From: Mycobacteroides salmoniphilum
Lineage (GTDB): Bacteria; Actinomycetota; Actinomycetes; Mycobacteriales; Mycobacteriaceae
Direction: 5' to 3'
Length of the DNA stretch: 64,000 nt
Assembly (NCBI RefSeq): GCF_004924335.1
Contig: NZ_CP024633.1
Coordinates: 3,906,001 to 3,970,000 of the forward strand
Shown here in pieces: positions 8,550-17,754 of the stretch. The notes beneath the pieces were generated by a model. The model searched no databases and was not told the DNA's origin. It saw nothing but the letters and a program-made list of their open reading frames with translations. Positions within the stretch are counted from its first letter, which is position 1; the number at the start of each line of letters is the position of its first letter. The position numbers and the translations under genes were made by a program.

Positions 8550-9503
8550 GTGACGACACCGCCTCAGCCGCCGCTCGGCCCACCCGGATCGACACCTCCC
8601 GAGCCTTCGCCGTGGCAACCGCCGTCCCAGCAGGTGCCGCCCCCGCGGCAAGAGCAGGTACCGCCCCCGCTGCCAGAGCAGCCGCCGACCCTGCAGAGCC
8701 CGGTGCCTCCGCCCCCGGTCTCCCCCCCGCCCTCAGACGCGCCGCCAGAACCTGCCGAGCCCAAGAAGGGCCGCGACTATCGATCGCTGGTACTGATCGC
8801 CGTCATCGTTGTTGCCGTGTTCGTGGCCGCTGTTCTCGGCATCGAGCTCTACGCGCGCCAGCGGACCAGCAGTGAGGTGAACGCCGCCACGTCGTGCCTG
8901 GTGCAGGACGGCGCGACCGCATCCTTCGGCCCGATGCCACTCGTCGTGCAATATCTCGGCAATCACATCGACAAGCTCACGATCAAGACCGCGGGCAATC
9001 AGATCGCGCAAGCCAAGAAGATGTCCGTCGCCATCACGGTGCGCGACATCTCGCTGAAGAAGACGGCCGACTCGCTCGGCACCATCGGACGCCTGGACGT
9101 CGAGGTGTCCTGGCCGACCGCCGGCATCACCGAGAGCGCCCGTGACCTCGTGCCGGGAATGCTCGGCTCGTTGGTGGGTGATGCCACCACCAACGAATCC
9201 ACTGGCGAGGTGACGCTGAGCGCTGCCGGAGGCCTGGCCCAGATCACCACCAAGCCCGTCATCAAGGACGGCATGGTGACGCTGCAGTCCGAGAATGTCT
9301 CCGCGTTCATCGGCCTGCCGCGCGAGATCATTCAGCCGGCGCTCGACACCTTCTCCAAGGGGCTCGTCGGCGGCCAGTACCCGATGGGGCTCAAGGCTCA
9401 AGAGGTCAAGGTCACCAACGACGGCATCACGGTGAAACTGTCGAGCACCAATCAGCCCATGAAACCGGTCGAGAATCCCTGCCTGCAGAACCTCTCGTTC
9501 TAA
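8550..9503 (+). CDS. Proline-rich membrane-anchored DUF2993 protein (Rv0479c type)
   Basis: The 317-residue protein has three parts: a Pro/Gln-rich cytoplasmic N-terminus (about residues 1-75), one transmembrane helix (about 80-100, '[21 protein letters not shown]'-like), and an extracytoplasmic domain of the DUF2993/LmeA type with paired hydrophobic strands. LmeA-family domains bind phospholipids; the best studied member helps maintain mannan elongation in mycobacteria. The GTG start at 8550 follows the nitrilase gene by 15 bp, so they are probably co-transcribed. Its stop overlaps the stop of deoC by four bases (convergent). Position and architecture match Rv0479c. The lipid-binding role is inferred from family only. 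Confidence 0.85.
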   Translation: MTTPPQPPLGPPGSTPPEPSPWQPPSQQVPPPRQEQVPPPLPEQPPTLQSPVPPPPVSPPPSDAPPEPAEPKKGRDYRSLVLIAVIVVAVFVAAVLGIELYARQRTSSEVNAATSCLVQDGATASFGPMPLVVQYLGNHIDKLTIKTAGNQIAQAKKMSVAITVRDISLKKTADSLGTIGRLDVEVSWPTAGITESARDLVPGMLGSLVGDATTNESTGEVTLSAAGGLAQITTKPVIKDGMVTLQSENVSAFIGLPREIIQPALDTFSKGLVGGQYPMGLKAQEVKVTNDGITVKLSSTNQPMKPVENPCLQNLSF

Positions 9504-10192
9504 TGCGGGAAGCCGTCCAAGACGGCCCGGCTGCTCGATAGGCCGAGCCGGGTCGCACCGGCTTGGAGCATGGCCGCAGCATCCTGTGCCGTGCGGATTC
9601 CGCCGCTCGCCTTGACCTCGAGCCGACCGTCAACGGTCTCGGCCATGATGCGCACGGCCTCCACGGTCGCTCCTCCCGATGGGTGAAATCCGGTGGAGGT
9701 CTTCACAAAATCCGCTCCGGCGGCCTCGCTCACCCGACAGGCCTCACGGATCGCCTCGGCACCTGAATGTTCCAGCAACGCCGCGGACTCGATGATGACC
9801 TTGAGCGTCGCGGCCGGGATCGCCTGCCGAACAGCCTCGATATCGGCGAGCACTGCCGTGAAATCGCCTGCCACCGCGACACCCACGTCGATCACCATGT
9901 CGACCTCGGCGGCACCTGCGGCCACCGCGAGGGCGGCCTCGTGCGCCTTGACGGACGAGAGATGTTTTCCCGACGGGAATCCCGCCACCGCCGCAACAAC
10001 CAGCCCGGGAGCCTCAACCGGCAGCATCGACGGCGAAACGCACACCGCGAGCACTCCGAGATCGATGGCCTCCGCGATGAGGGCTTGCACGTCCCCGGGT
10101 GTCGCTTCGGGCTTGAGCAGGGTGTGGTCGATACGTGCGGCCACCTCCCGCCGCGTGGGCCAAACCGCCGGTGTGCCTACAGAATCCGTCAT
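9500..10192 (-). CDS. deoC: 2-deoxyribose-5-phosphate aldolase
   Basis: DeoC cleaves 2-deoxyribose 5-phosphate to glyceraldehyde 3-phosphate and acetaldehyde in deoxynucleoside catabolism. The start is ATG 10192 ([20 protein letters not shown]), giving 230 residues, the normal size. The class I aldolase residues are present: Schiff-base Lys164 in 'DFVKTSTGF' and Lys194 in 'EVKASGGIR'; 'IDHTLLKP' is the usual N-terminal signature. The open frame continues upstream of this ATG for over 400 bases, but that part is antisense to the neighbouring enzyme and not coding. The gene is divergent from the PEP-mutase-family gene with only 18 bp between starts, and convergent with the DUF2993 gene, as in M. 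tuberculosis (Rv0478/Rv0479c). Confidence 0.97.
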   Translation of the reverse strand: MTDSVGTPAVWPTRREVAARIDHTLLKPEATPGDVQALIAEAIDLGVLAVCVSPSMLPVEAPGLVVAAVAGFPSGKHLSSVKAHEAALAVAAGAAEVDMVIDVGVAVAGDFTAVLADIEAVRQAIPAATLKVIIESAALLEHSGAEAIREACRVSEAAGADFVKTSTGFHPSGGATVEAVRIMAETVDGRLEVKASGGIRTAQDAAAMLQAGATRLGLSSSRAVLDGFPH

Positions 10193-10210
10193 GGGCGTAG
10201 CGTCCCACAC

Positions 10211-11029
10211 ATGACCTCCCAGCATGAGCGTGCGGTCGTGTTCGCAGCCCTTCACCAGTCCGGGACGTTCGTGGTCCCCAACCCGTGGGATGCCGGTTCG
10301 GCCCGAGTCCTCACCGATTGTGGCTTCCCCGCGCTGGCCACGACCAGCGCCGGGTTGGCCTTCTCCCTCGGTCGGCAGGACGGCGCCAATCTGGTCAGCC
10401 AGGCCGAGACGTTGGCCAACGCCTCCCACATCGCGGCGGCCACGCATCTGCCGGTTTCGGCCGACCTGGAGAACGGCGGCCCCACCATGGGCGACATCGC
10501 CATGACCATCCGCGAGGCGGCGGCCTCGGGGTTGGTCGGCGGGTCGATCGAGGATGCCACCGGGATTCCCAACGTCCCGATCTTCCCGCTCGCCGAAGCG
10601 GTGGATCGCATCACCGCTGCAGCGCACACGGTGCGCGATCTACCCTTTCCGTTCACGCTGACGGCCCGCGCCGAGAACTTCCTGTACGGCCGACCGGACC
10701 TCGCCGACACCATCACACGGCTGCAGGCGTACGCCGAGGCCGGCGCCGATGTGGTGTACGCGCCGGGCCTGCCCGATGCCCACGCAGTCCGCGCCCTCTG
10801 CGCGTCGGTGGATCGCCCCGTCAATCTGCTCGCCACCGGTTTCGTGCTGAATCACTCGGTCGAGGAGATCGCACAGTGGGGCGTGCGCAGGATCAGCCTC
10901 GGGTCCGCCATGGCGCGCTCTGCGCTCGGGGCGTTCGTCGACGGGGCCCGGGAGATCGCACAGCACGGCACCTTTGGATTCGCAACCCGCACCATCCCCT
11001 ATGCGGAAGCCAATGCCCTGTTTCCGTGA
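10211..11029 (+). CDS. Isocitrate lyase/PEP mutase superfamily enzyme
   Basis: The 272-residue enzyme has the family layout: '[14 protein letters not shown]', '[14 protein letters not shown]', 'VSADLENGG' (metal-binding Asp/Glu region), 'GGSIEDATG' and 'TARAENFL'. It belongs to the PEP mutase-like branch, which includes oxaloacetate decarboxylase, methylisocitrate lyase and phosphonopyruvate hydrolase; these break or form C-C or C-P bonds next to a carbonyl using Mg2+. It lacks the 'KKCGH' motif of true isocitrate lyases, which is found in the aceA gene at 28918. Its substrate is therefore unknown. The start at ATG 10211 leaves 18 bp to the divergent deoC start, so promoters must overlap or it is leaderless. 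Confidence 0.85.
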   Translation: MTSQHERAVVFAALHQSGTFVVPNPWDAGSARVLTDCGFPALATTSAGLAFSLGRQDGANLVSQAETLANASHIAAATHLPVSADLENGGPTMGDIAMTIREAAASGLVGGSIEDATGIPNVPIFPLAEAVDRITAAAHTVRDLPFPFTLTARAENFLYGRPDLADTITRLQAYAEAGADVVYAPGLPDAHAVRALCASVDRPVNLLATGFVLNHSVEEIAQWGVRRISLGSAMARSALGAFVDGAREIAQHGTFGFATRTIPYAEANALFP

Positions 11030-11075
11030 ACCTTGCGGTGCACCTACTTCTGGCCCAGGCCGCGCCACTCTTCCA

Positions 11076-11094
11076 GTTGGGTAGCCTATCCTTA
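11076..11094 (-). promoter_or_regulatory. IdeR-like iron box upstream of mbtK
   Basis: On the minus strand this 19-mer has the exact core TAGGCTA of the IdeR consensus (TTAGGTTAGGCTAACCTAA) and matches 14 of 19 positions overall. It ends five bases before the mbtK start codon, so bound Fe-IdeR would block transcription initiation. Function is inferred from motif and context. Confidence 0.6.
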
Positions 11095-11099
11095 TATTT

Positions 11100-11714
11100 A
11101 TGGAACGTCCCTGGCCAGTGCTGTACCGCCATGTCGCCCCCGACCCCTCGGTGCCCGCACCTCCGGAACCGAAGCTCGTGAGCCCATTCGGTGTGAGGCT
11201 TGTGGACCCCGATAGCGATGACACAGCGCTGATTGCCCGATGGATGCGCCTGCCGGCACTGGTCAACGGCTGGGAGCAAGACTGGCCGGATGAGCGTTGG
11301 TACGACCAGCTCAAGGCCCAGGTTGAGAGCACCTATTCGCACCCATACCTGGTGCTGTTCCGGGACGAGCCCGTCGGCTACCTGGAGTTTTATCGGGCGG
11401 CTCAAGATTCGATCGGCGAAAAGTACGACGCCGACCCATATGACCTGGGAATACATGGTGCTATCGCCAACCAGGCCATGGCCAGTAAGGGCTTCATGAT
11501 CATGATCCTGCCCAAGCTGATCAAGAGCTTCTTCGAGCTGGAGCCGCGATGTAAGCGGATCATGTTCGACCCCGAACACCAGAATGTTGAGACGCGCAGG
11601 GTCTTTGAGCACATCGGCTGCACCTTCCTGGGCGAGCACGAGATGCCCAACCGCCGGATGGCGCTGTACACCACACCGCGCACCCCGGCGGATGTACCCG
11701 CCCCGCTGGCCTAA
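11100..11714 (+). CDS. mbtK: Lysine N6-acyltransferase of mycobactin biosynthesis
   Basis: MbtK transfers the long acyl chain from MbtL (acyl-ACP) to the epsilon-amino group of lysine in (carboxy)mycobactin. The 204-residue protein is a GNAT-fold siderophore acyltransferase: the conserved 'GIHGAIAN' with His119 and 'IMFDPEHQN' with Asp157 match the catalytic pair of this family, and the N-terminal '[14 protein letters not shown]' helix is typical. The ATG at 11100 lies directly after an IdeR-like box. It is convergent with mbtN, overlapping its stop by four bases. In M. tuberculosis the same four genes form the mbt-2 locus (Rv1344-Rv1347c). Expression is expected to rise when iron is scarce. 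Confidence 0.93.
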   Translation: MERPWPVLYRHVAPDPSVPAPPEPKLVSPFGVRLVDPDSDDTALIARWMRLPALVNGWEQDWPDERWYDQLKAQVESTYSHPYLVLFRDEPVGYLEFYRAAQDSIGEKYDADPYDLGIHGAIANQAMASKGFMIMILPKLIKSFFELEPRCKRIMFDPEHQNVETRRVFEHIGCTFLGEHEMPNRRMALYTTPRTPADVPAPLA

Positions 11715-12886
11715 ACGCCCAGGGAGCGATAGCCCTCGACATCGGGTTTCAGGGTGGCGGCGACGAACTCCCAGAGAGTCTCGTCGGTACCGCCGCCCAC
11801 CCGGGCCAGTTTCATATCGCGCCACCAGCGGCCGACCGGCGTCTCGTCGGTCAGGTATCCCGAGCCGCCAAAGATGTGGAGGCACTCGGAGAGCACTTCT
11901 TCGCCGAGTCGGGCGGCGGTGACTTTCGCCGCGGCTGCGGTACGCAGGTTCATCTGCCCTGTCGCCGCGATGCCCTCAAGCGAATAGCGCATCATGTCGA
12001 CCCGGGACTGCAGATCCGCAACACGCAGGCGCAATGCCTGGTGCCCTAGCAGGGTGCTGCCGAACTGCACCCGGTCCACCATGCGGGCAATGGTGATCCC
12101 GAGAGCCTTCTCGCAGAGCGCCACCACCTGAGCCGCGATGCCGAGCCGCTCATGCGACAGACCCCAGCTGATCGCGGCGAGCCCCGCACCGGGGCGGGCG
12201 ATCAGCGCGTCTGCTGGAACCCACGTGTCGATATCGATCGGCGCGGTATCGAGCGGTCCCGCGCTGAGCTTCCGGTACCGCTCGTGCACCACCACCTGAG
12301 CGGTTGGCACCAGCAGCAACATGACATTGCCGTGCTTGCTGGCGGCATCTCCGTCGGCGCCGCGGGCGACAACGACGATGTGATCCGAAATCGGGCCGAG
12401 CGAGACGAATTTCTTGCTGCCCCGCACGTGGTAACCGCCGTCGACGCTGCGGACGAAGGTCTCCGAAATCTGGAGATCAGAGCCGCCGGCCTCTTCGGAT
12501 GCGCCGATGCACAGCACCGCCTCACCGCGGATCGCCTGCTCGGTGATCTCACGCAGATAATCGGTCCTACCGAACCGGCGCAAGATGGAAATCGCTGAGT
12601 CGTGCAAGCTCGCGCCGATGCTGATTCCCATCGAACCGAGTCCACCCAGCGCAAAGCCCAACGAGACCAACTTCGCTACATCGGGCAGCGCTCCGGACGA
12701 CCACTTGTCGGCCAGCACCCCGGTGCTACCGAAGCGCTCGATCAGCGCGCGGGGGAATCGCTCGGTCCTCTCGGCTTCGTCCACCCACGACGTCACCTCG
12801 TCATCGATGACTGAACTCAGCAGCGCGCGAAAACCTTCGATAGACAGCGGGACCACGGTCGGGTTCTCCGGGTCAGCCACGGTCAT
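11711..12886 (-). CDS. mbtN: Acyl-ACP dehydrogenase of mycobactin lipid arm
   Basis: The 391-residue protein is an acyl-CoA dehydrogenase-fold flavoprotein: '[13 protein letters not shown]' and '[24 protein letters not shown]' regions and the C-terminal '[29 protein letters not shown]' region are diagnostic. In mycobactin synthesis MbtN (FadE14) introduces the double bond in the acyl chain while it is carried on MbtL. Its start overlaps the mbtM stop by four bases (ATGA), so mbtL-mbtM-mbtN is one translationally coupled operon. The usual catalytic glutamate position is retained in a family-typical context (GTDETLWEF), although I cannot confirm it without an alignment. Regulation is expected through the IdeR box upstream of mbtL. 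Confidence 0.92.
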   Translation of the reverse strand: MTVADPENPTVVPLSIEGFRALLSSVIDDEVTSWVDEAERTERFPRALIERFGSTGVLADKWSSGALPDVAKLVSLGFALGGLGSMGISIGASLHDSAISILRRFGRTDYLREITEQAIRGEAVLCIGASEEAGGSDLQISETFVRSVDGGYHVRGSKKFVSLGPISDHIVVVARGADGDAASKHGNVMLLLVPTAQVVVHERYRKLSAGPLDTAPIDIDTWVPADALIARPGAGLAAISWGLSHERLGIAAQVVALCEKALGITIARMVDRVQFGSTLLGHQALRLRVADLQSRVDMMRYSLEGIAATGQMNLRTAAAAKVTAARLGEEVLSECLHIFGGSGYLTDETPVGRWWRDMKLARVGGGTDETLWEFVAATLKPDVEGYRSLGV

Positions 12887-14526
12887 CGCAGGCCTCCACC
12901 GGTTTCGATAAGACGCTTGACCTCGAGGCGCCGCAGCTTGCCCGACGTCGTGATCGGCAGATCACCCGGAGGAACGAACACAACTTCTGAGGGGACGACC
13001 CCGCAGTCGGCGGTGACTCGCTGGACAACCTGTCTGCGCGCCGCCTCGAAGTCGGTGCCTTTGTACTCGACGGCCAGTGCAAGCCGCGGTCGGAGACCGC
13101 CTTCGTCGAGTCCTACGGCCGCAACTCTGCCTGCCCGCACCCCTTCGACCGACGCAGCTGCCCGCTCGACGTCGATGGGATACACATTGCGCCCGGCAAG
13201 AACGATCAGTTCCTTGAAGCGGCCGACGATGACCAGGTCACCGTCGTGGAAATAGCCCAGGTCGCCGGTGTTGAACCACTCGTTCCTGTCAATCGCCGGG
13301 TTGCCCAGATATCCGTTCATCATGCAGGCGCCCTTGATTTCGACCTGCCCGACTTCCCGGCCGCTGATCGCCGGTACCTCGCGCGCGGCAGGCACCACCC
13401 GGACCTCCATCCCATCGAACGCCGAGCCGACCAGTGCGTACCTGCGGGGGGCCTGGCCTCCATCCGGGGTGGCGACCAGCACGTCGTCCGACCGTGCTCC
13501 GACACCGGGCCGGGTCATGGTGACGACACACGTCCCTTCCGCCAGCCCCCAGGCCGCCACCGCCGCGCCTGGGGAAAAACCATGGGGAGTCGCCGCCGTG
13601 AGGAAGCGCTCGAAACCGTCGCAATTAATCAGCTCAGCCGCGCTGACCGCCGCACGCAGCTTGCCGAGATCGACTCCACGCTCGATCTTGTCGACGTACC
13701 GGCCGATGATGTCGTAAGCGAAGTTCGGCGCCATCAGATATGTCGCGCCGCTCTCGGTGAGCCAGTCCAGCCACCTGATCGGCGAGGCCGCAAAAGCGCT
13801 ATTGGGCGCCAGCCACAGCGGCATGCCCGTCCAGAACGAAGCCAGTAGCGTGATCAGGCCCATGTCGTGGTAGAGCGGCAACCAGCTGCAGGTCAGGTCT
13901 TCCCCGGTCAACTCCGCGCGGCGCACCATGGCGCTGACGTTGCTCATGACCGCTCCCCGGGAGAGGACAGCGGTCTTGGGCGTTCCGGTGGAGCCGGAGG
14001 AGTTCTGCAGGACGGCAGGGGTGGTCTCGTCTCCGGTCTGCACGGGCGTGAACGCCTGCGGCCGGGGCCGCGCTCCGATCTGCGCCACATCCTCGATTCG
14101 GATGCTGGACTCCACCGCGCGCAGCTGCTCCAGCTCCCGACCATTGCTGTAGATCGTGCGCACCCCGATCGCCGCGCAGCGCTCCAAGGTCGTATGGGCC
14201 CAGCGGTCCAGATCCGCCCCGCGCACCAGGCCGGGAAAGAACGACACGCTCGTGCCGGCCAGCCAGGCACCCTGAACGCTGGCCACCAAGTCGACGGTGG
14301 GACTGCCGATCAGCCCTAGCGCTCCGACGGGTCCGTGTGCGTTGTCGAGCAGGTCGACGGCGACAGTCTCCGCTCGCGCATGCACCTCCGCCCAGGGAAA
14401 CCGATGCCATTCCCGTGCACCATCCATAACCACCAGGTCGGCGGACGAGGTCAGCATCGCCTGGGAAACCTTCTCCGCCAATGCATTCCCCTGCACCGCA
14501 GGCACGTTCGTCGTGGGACTGCTCAT
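12883..14526 (-). CDS. mbtM: Fatty acyl-ACP ligase of mycobactin lipid arm
   Basis: MbtM (FadD33) activates a fatty acid as acyl-AMP and loads it on the carrier protein MbtL. The chosen start is ATG 14526 ([20 protein letters not shown]), giving 547 residues; the open frame extends further upstream through mbtL in another frame, which is not coding. Adenylate-forming motifs are clear: '[19 protein letters not shown]' (P-loop-like A3), '[10 protein letters not shown]', '[20 protein letters not shown]' (A7/A8) and the C-terminal lysine in 'ITTSGKLRR' (A10). The sequence is closest to fatty-acyl-AMP ligases. It lies 31 bp downstream of mbtL and overlaps mbtN by four bases. Confidence 0.93.
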   Translation of the reverse strand: MSSPTTNVPAVQGNALAEKVSQAMLTSSADLVVMDGAREWHRFPWAEVHARAETVAVDLLDNAHGPVGALGLIGSPTVDLVASVQGAWLAGTSVSFFPGLVRGADLDRWAHTTLERCAAIGVRTIYSNGRELEQLRAVESSIRIEDVAQIGARPRPQAFTPVQTGDETTPAVLQNSSGSTGTPKTAVLSRGAVMSNVSAMVRRAELTGEDLTCSWLPLYHDMGLITLLASFWTGMPLWLAPNSAFAASPIRWLDWLTESGATYLMAPNFAYDIIGRYVDKIERGVDLGKLRAAVSAAELINCDGFERFLTAATPHGFSPGAAVAAWGLAEGTCVVTMTRPGVGARSDDVLVATPDGGQAPRRYALVGSAFDGMEVRVVPAAREVPAISGREVGQVEIKGACMMNGYLGNPAIDRNEWFNTGDLGYFHDGDLVIVGRFKELIVLAGRNVYPIDVERAAASVEGVRAGRVAAVGLDEGGLRPRLALAVEYKGTDFEAARRQVVQRVTADCGVVPSEVVFVPPGDLPITTSGKLRRLEVKRLIETGGGLR

Positions 14527-14557
14527 GACTCTCTCGCCTTTCTCGTCCTGCGAACGT

Positions 14558-14833
14558 CTACTCGGCGAGCGCGCTGGTGGTTGGGGACGGGGCCGTGACC
14601 TGCCCCGCCGAAACGATGTCGACAAGGTCGCCGAAGGAATCACACACGAGTAGCTGATCTTCAGTAAGAGTGACGCCGAACTGCTCCTCGATGAGGACGA
14701 GGCCCAATGCGAATCCCACAGAGTCGAGCCCCAGGTCGTCAATCAGCAATTTGTCGCGGGTAATCTCATTCGCGCTTACTGCGAGCTCTCCCCGTAGGAT
14801 CTTCTCAAGTTTCTCGGCAACTTCAGTCGACAT
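14558..14833 (-). CDS. mbtL: Acyl carrier protein of mycobactin lipid arm
   Basis: The 91-residue acyl carrier protein has the phosphopantetheine attachment site at Ser38 in 'DDLGLDSVGFALGLVLIEEQ'. It holds the acyl chain while MbtM loads it, MbtN desaturates it and MbtK transfers it to lysine. ATG 14833 is preceded by AAGGAG on the minus strand. It is the first gene of the mbtLMN operon and has an IdeR-like box 80 bp upstream. Cytoplasmic; needs a 4'-phosphopantetheinyl transferase encoded elsewhere. Confidence 0.93.
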   Translation of the reverse strand: MSTEVAEKLEKILRGELAVSANEITRDKLLIDDLGLDSVGFALGLVLIEEQFGVTLTEDQLLVCDSFGDLVDIVSAGQVTAPSPTTSALAE

Positions 14834-14912
14834 GTTGACTGCTCTCCTTGTGGCTCAATACAGGTGGGCGCGAGGGCTCCAGCGCTCCGCAGCACCGACT
14901 ATACAACTGGAA

Positions 14913-14931
14913 TTAGGTAAGCCAAACCTAC
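14913..14931. promoter_or_regulatory. IdeR-like iron box upstream of mbtL
   Basis: The 19-mer starting TTAGGTAAG and ending CCTAC matches 15 of 19 positions of the IdeR consensus. It lies about 80 bp upstream of the mbtL start on the minus strand, a usual position for repression of a siderophore operon. Confidence 0.75.
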
Positions 14932-15033
14932 TATCCCGAGGCCTTCACCGGGTTCCCACCAGTTGTCGCGCGCGCACTCCCGTAGGCCCCCCGATCGAGG
15001 TACGAGACGGCCACAACGGGGACCCACCCCCAA

Positions 15034-15851
<818 letters not shown>

Positions 15852-16232
15852 CTAGATCTCAGGTCCACCCGGGTTGCACTGGGACACCGTCATCAACGCC
15901 CCGTCCACCGGCGGCCGCCACGGTTCCAGGTTCCAGCTCGGCTTGTTCGGGATGAACACCCGCCCGTACCAATGGCAGTCGAACTGCATCCGCATACCGG
16001 GCGACTGCGCGTCGGGGGCCAGCGCGAGGACCTCCGCCCAGGCGACGTCTGCGCCGTCGGGTGCCTCGTATGTACGTCCCAGCGGCGTCGGGTAGATACG
16101 CAGCGTGCGCCCCAAAGATGTTGCACCCCAAGACACGTGATCAATAAGTGCGGGCTCTACGGCGGCCGCGGGCACCGCATTCGCGACCAGCAGAGCGGCC
16201 GTCAACGCAACCAGCGCCGCAACCGCGCGCAT
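15852..16232 (-). CDS. Secreted DUF2599 protein (Rv0477 type)
   Basis: The 126-residue protein begins with a Sec signal peptide (MRAVAALVALTAALLVANAV, cleavage after the 'PAAA' stretch) and is followed by a small exported domain with 'HVSWGATSLGRTLRIYPTPLGR' and 'QFDCHWYGRVFIPNKPSWNLEPWRP', the signature of DUF2599. A pair of cysteines (in 'FDCHW' and 'SQCNPG') could form a disulfide. The function is unknown. Its ATG overlaps the stop of the DUF2516 gene (TAATG), so the two are translationally coupled, as in the Rv0476-Rv0477 pair of M. tuberculosis. Confidence 0.88.
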   Translation of the reverse strand: MRAVAALVALTAALLVANAVPAAAVEPALIDHVSWGATSLGRTLRIYPTPLGRTYEAPDGADVAWAEVLALAPDAQSPGMRMQFDCHWYGRVFIPNKPSWNLEPWRPPVDGALMTVSQCNPGGPEI

Positions 16233-16510
16233 TACCGCGACTTGCCCTGCACCTCAAGCACGCGGGGACGAACATCGACGAAATACACCCCGGCCGCCAC
16301 GGCGGCGATTCCGGCGGTCAACAGCTCCAACCCCGGAATCAGGGTGAGCACGGCCGCTCCGGCAAGGATGACTATCCAGGTGGTCTTGGTCTGCTTTTCT
16401 GCCGCCACAAACGCGTCCGCGGGCTGAATCGCGGCATGGACCAACCCAACGATCGCCGCGATAAGGGCGACGAGCGAGATCAGCGCGAAGACATGAAAAG
16501 TGAAAGCCAC
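16232..16510 (-). CDS. Small membrane protein, DUF2516 family (Rv0476 type)
   Basis: The 92-residue protein has two or three hydrophobic helices: about residues 5-27 (FHVFALISLVALIAAIVGLV), about 44-60 (TWIVILAGAAVLTLIPGLEL) and about 62-78. It matches DUF2516, a conserved mycobacterial family of unknown function. GTG 16510 is the start. The GTG and the bases just upstream fall inside the terminator-like hairpin that follows hbhA, so expression may depend on reading through or opening that structure. It precedes the DUF2599 gene with overlapping stop and start codons. Confidence 0.87.
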   Translation of the reverse strand: MAFTFHVFALISLVALIAAIVGLVHAAIQPADAFVAAEKQTKTTWIVILAGAAVLTLIPGLELLTAGIAAVAAGVYFVDVRPRVLEVQGKSR

Positions 16511-16540
16511 CCGATCAGCCTACGTGGCTGATCGGGTGGC
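16506..16540 (-). terminator. Perfect 15-bp hairpin after hbhA, overlapping next start
   Basis: Positions 16506-16520 pair without mismatch with 16526-16540; the loop is TACGT. The hairpin starts 18 bases after the hbhA stop codon, as expected of an intrinsic terminator without a T-tract, and covers the GTG start codon (16508-16510) of the DUF2516 gene. Confidence 0.8.
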
Positions 16541-16558
16541 TGTCAGAGCTGGAACTGC

Positions 16559-17206
16559 CTACTTCTGGGTGATGGTGCGAGTCGCCGCCTTCTTGGCCGG
16601 AGCCTTCTTGGCGGGCGCGGCCTTCTTGGCAGCAGCCTTGGCCGGGGCGGCCTTCTTGGCGGGCGCGGCCTTCTTGGCAGGAGCCTTCTTGGCGGGGGCC
16701 TTGGTGGCCGGAGCGGCCTTGCTCGACAGGTCGATGCCGACCAGCTTGGCGGCACGCTCACCGACGGCGCGAGTCTGGCTGGCCACGGTGCCCAGCGCCT
16801 GCTCGGTCAGCTCGGCATAGTTGCCGACCAGACCCTCGGCGCGGGTCACGTTCTCCTCGATGCCGGGGGTGCTGCGGATGCGCTCAATGGCCCCTTCACC
16901 ACGCTCAGCGAGGTTGTTGTAGATGTCGGTGGCCACCTGCAGGTAGGCCTCGGCAACCTTGCGCAGCTCCTCGGGGGTGAACCGGTCGCGCAGCTCGTTG
17001 ACGTCAGTGGGCAGCTCAGCCGACAGCTCGCGTAGCCGGTCGCGGGTCTCGTCCACGCGGGCACCGGCCTCAGAGGCGGCCTCTTCGGCGCGCTCCCGCA
17101 GCTTCACGACGACATCGGCGACCGCGGCCAGCGCCAGGTCACCGGCGCCGACGGCTACGTAGAACGGGGTCTTCAGGTCGTCGAACGAGGTGTTCTTCTT
17201 GGTCAT
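16559..17206 (-). CDS. hbhA: Heparin-binding haemagglutinin
   Basis: HBHA is a surface-associated adhesin that binds heparan sulfate on epithelial cells and also associates with intracellular lipid bodies in mycobacteria. The 215-residue protein has the expected parts: a short hydrophobic N-terminal helix ([20 protein letters not shown]), a long coiled coil (about residues 35-110, '[20 protein letters not shown]' onward), and a C-terminal Lys/Ala/Pro repeat tail ([17 protein letters not shown]) that binds heparin and is methylated in M. tuberculosis. It lies upstream of the DUF2516/DUF2599 pair and downstream of the XRE regulator, the same order as Rv0474-Rv0477. A strong hairpin ends it. Confidence 0.96.
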   Translation of the reverse strand: MTKKNTSFDDLKTPFYVAVGAGDLALAAVADVVVKLRERAEEAASEAGARVDETRDRLRELSAELPTDVNELRDRFTPEELRKVAEAYLQVATDIYNNLAERGEGAIERIRSTPGIEENVTRAEGLVGNYAELTEQALGTVASQTRAVGERAAKLVGIDLSSKAAPATKAPAKKAPAKKAAPAKKAAPAKAAAKKAAPAKKAPAKKAATRTITQK

Positions 17207-17238
17207 GCCAGATTCCTTTCGGGGATGGGGAAAGTTAT

Positions 17239-17655
17239 TCAGTTGTCGCCAGTAGATTCGGGGTCGGATTGAGTCAGATCCGAATTGGCTTCGGCGTTTT
17301 GCTGAACGAATGAGCCGTAGACGTCCAACAACACCTGCTTCTGTCGCTCGGTGATGACGGTATCGGCAATGATGGCGTCCCGTACCGGGCTGGCATCACT
17401 ACGATCCAAAATGCCCGCACGCACGTACAACACCTCCGCCGAAACCCTTAGCGCCTTTGCGATTTGATTGAGCACCTCCGCCGACGGACGACGCAGTCCG
17501 CGTTCGATCTGACTGAGGTACGGGTTGCTTACGCCGGCCTTCTCGGCCAGCTGACGCACGGACACCTGCGCCGCCTCACGCTGCGCCCGGATGAAGCCTC
17601 CGATATCGGAAGCGGCGTTGCTCACAGCGGCGGCGAGGTCTGATTCCTGCGACAT
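17239..17655 (-). CDS. XRE-family transcriptional regulator (Rv0474 type)
   Basis: The start is ATG 17655 ([20 protein letters not shown]), three codons inside the longest frame. Residues about 15-75 form a Cro/CI-type helix-turn-helix: '[41 protein letters not shown]' region. The C-terminal part ([10 protein letters not shown] and '[16 protein letters not shown]') is typical of the Rv0474 family. It lies 32 bp upstream of hbhA on the same strand and is the likely regulator of it or a co-transcribed partner. Rv0474 has been reported as a copper-responsive repressor in M. tuberculosis; whether that holds here is not shown by the sequence. Confidence 0.9.
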   Translation of the reverse strand: MSQESDLAAAVSNAASDIGGFIRAQREAAQVSVRQLAEKAGVSNPYLSQIERGLRRPSAEVLNQIAKALRVSAEVLYVRAGILDRSDASPVRDAIIADTVITERQKQVLLDVYGSFVQQNAEANSDLTQSDPESTGDN

Positions 17656-17754
17656 AAGAACCACCGTAAGCTGCAGTGCTAGCTATTGCAAGCACTTCTG
17701 TTAGCAATGTGGTCCACGTCACTTCAGCCCGGGAATGGCCGGGTCAGGGCCTTT

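Noticed and set aside
16559..16740. Short tandem DNA repeats as a CRISPR or VNTR element
   Set aside because: The repeats encode the Lys/Ala/Pro tail of HBHA and vary in unit length; they have no spacers.
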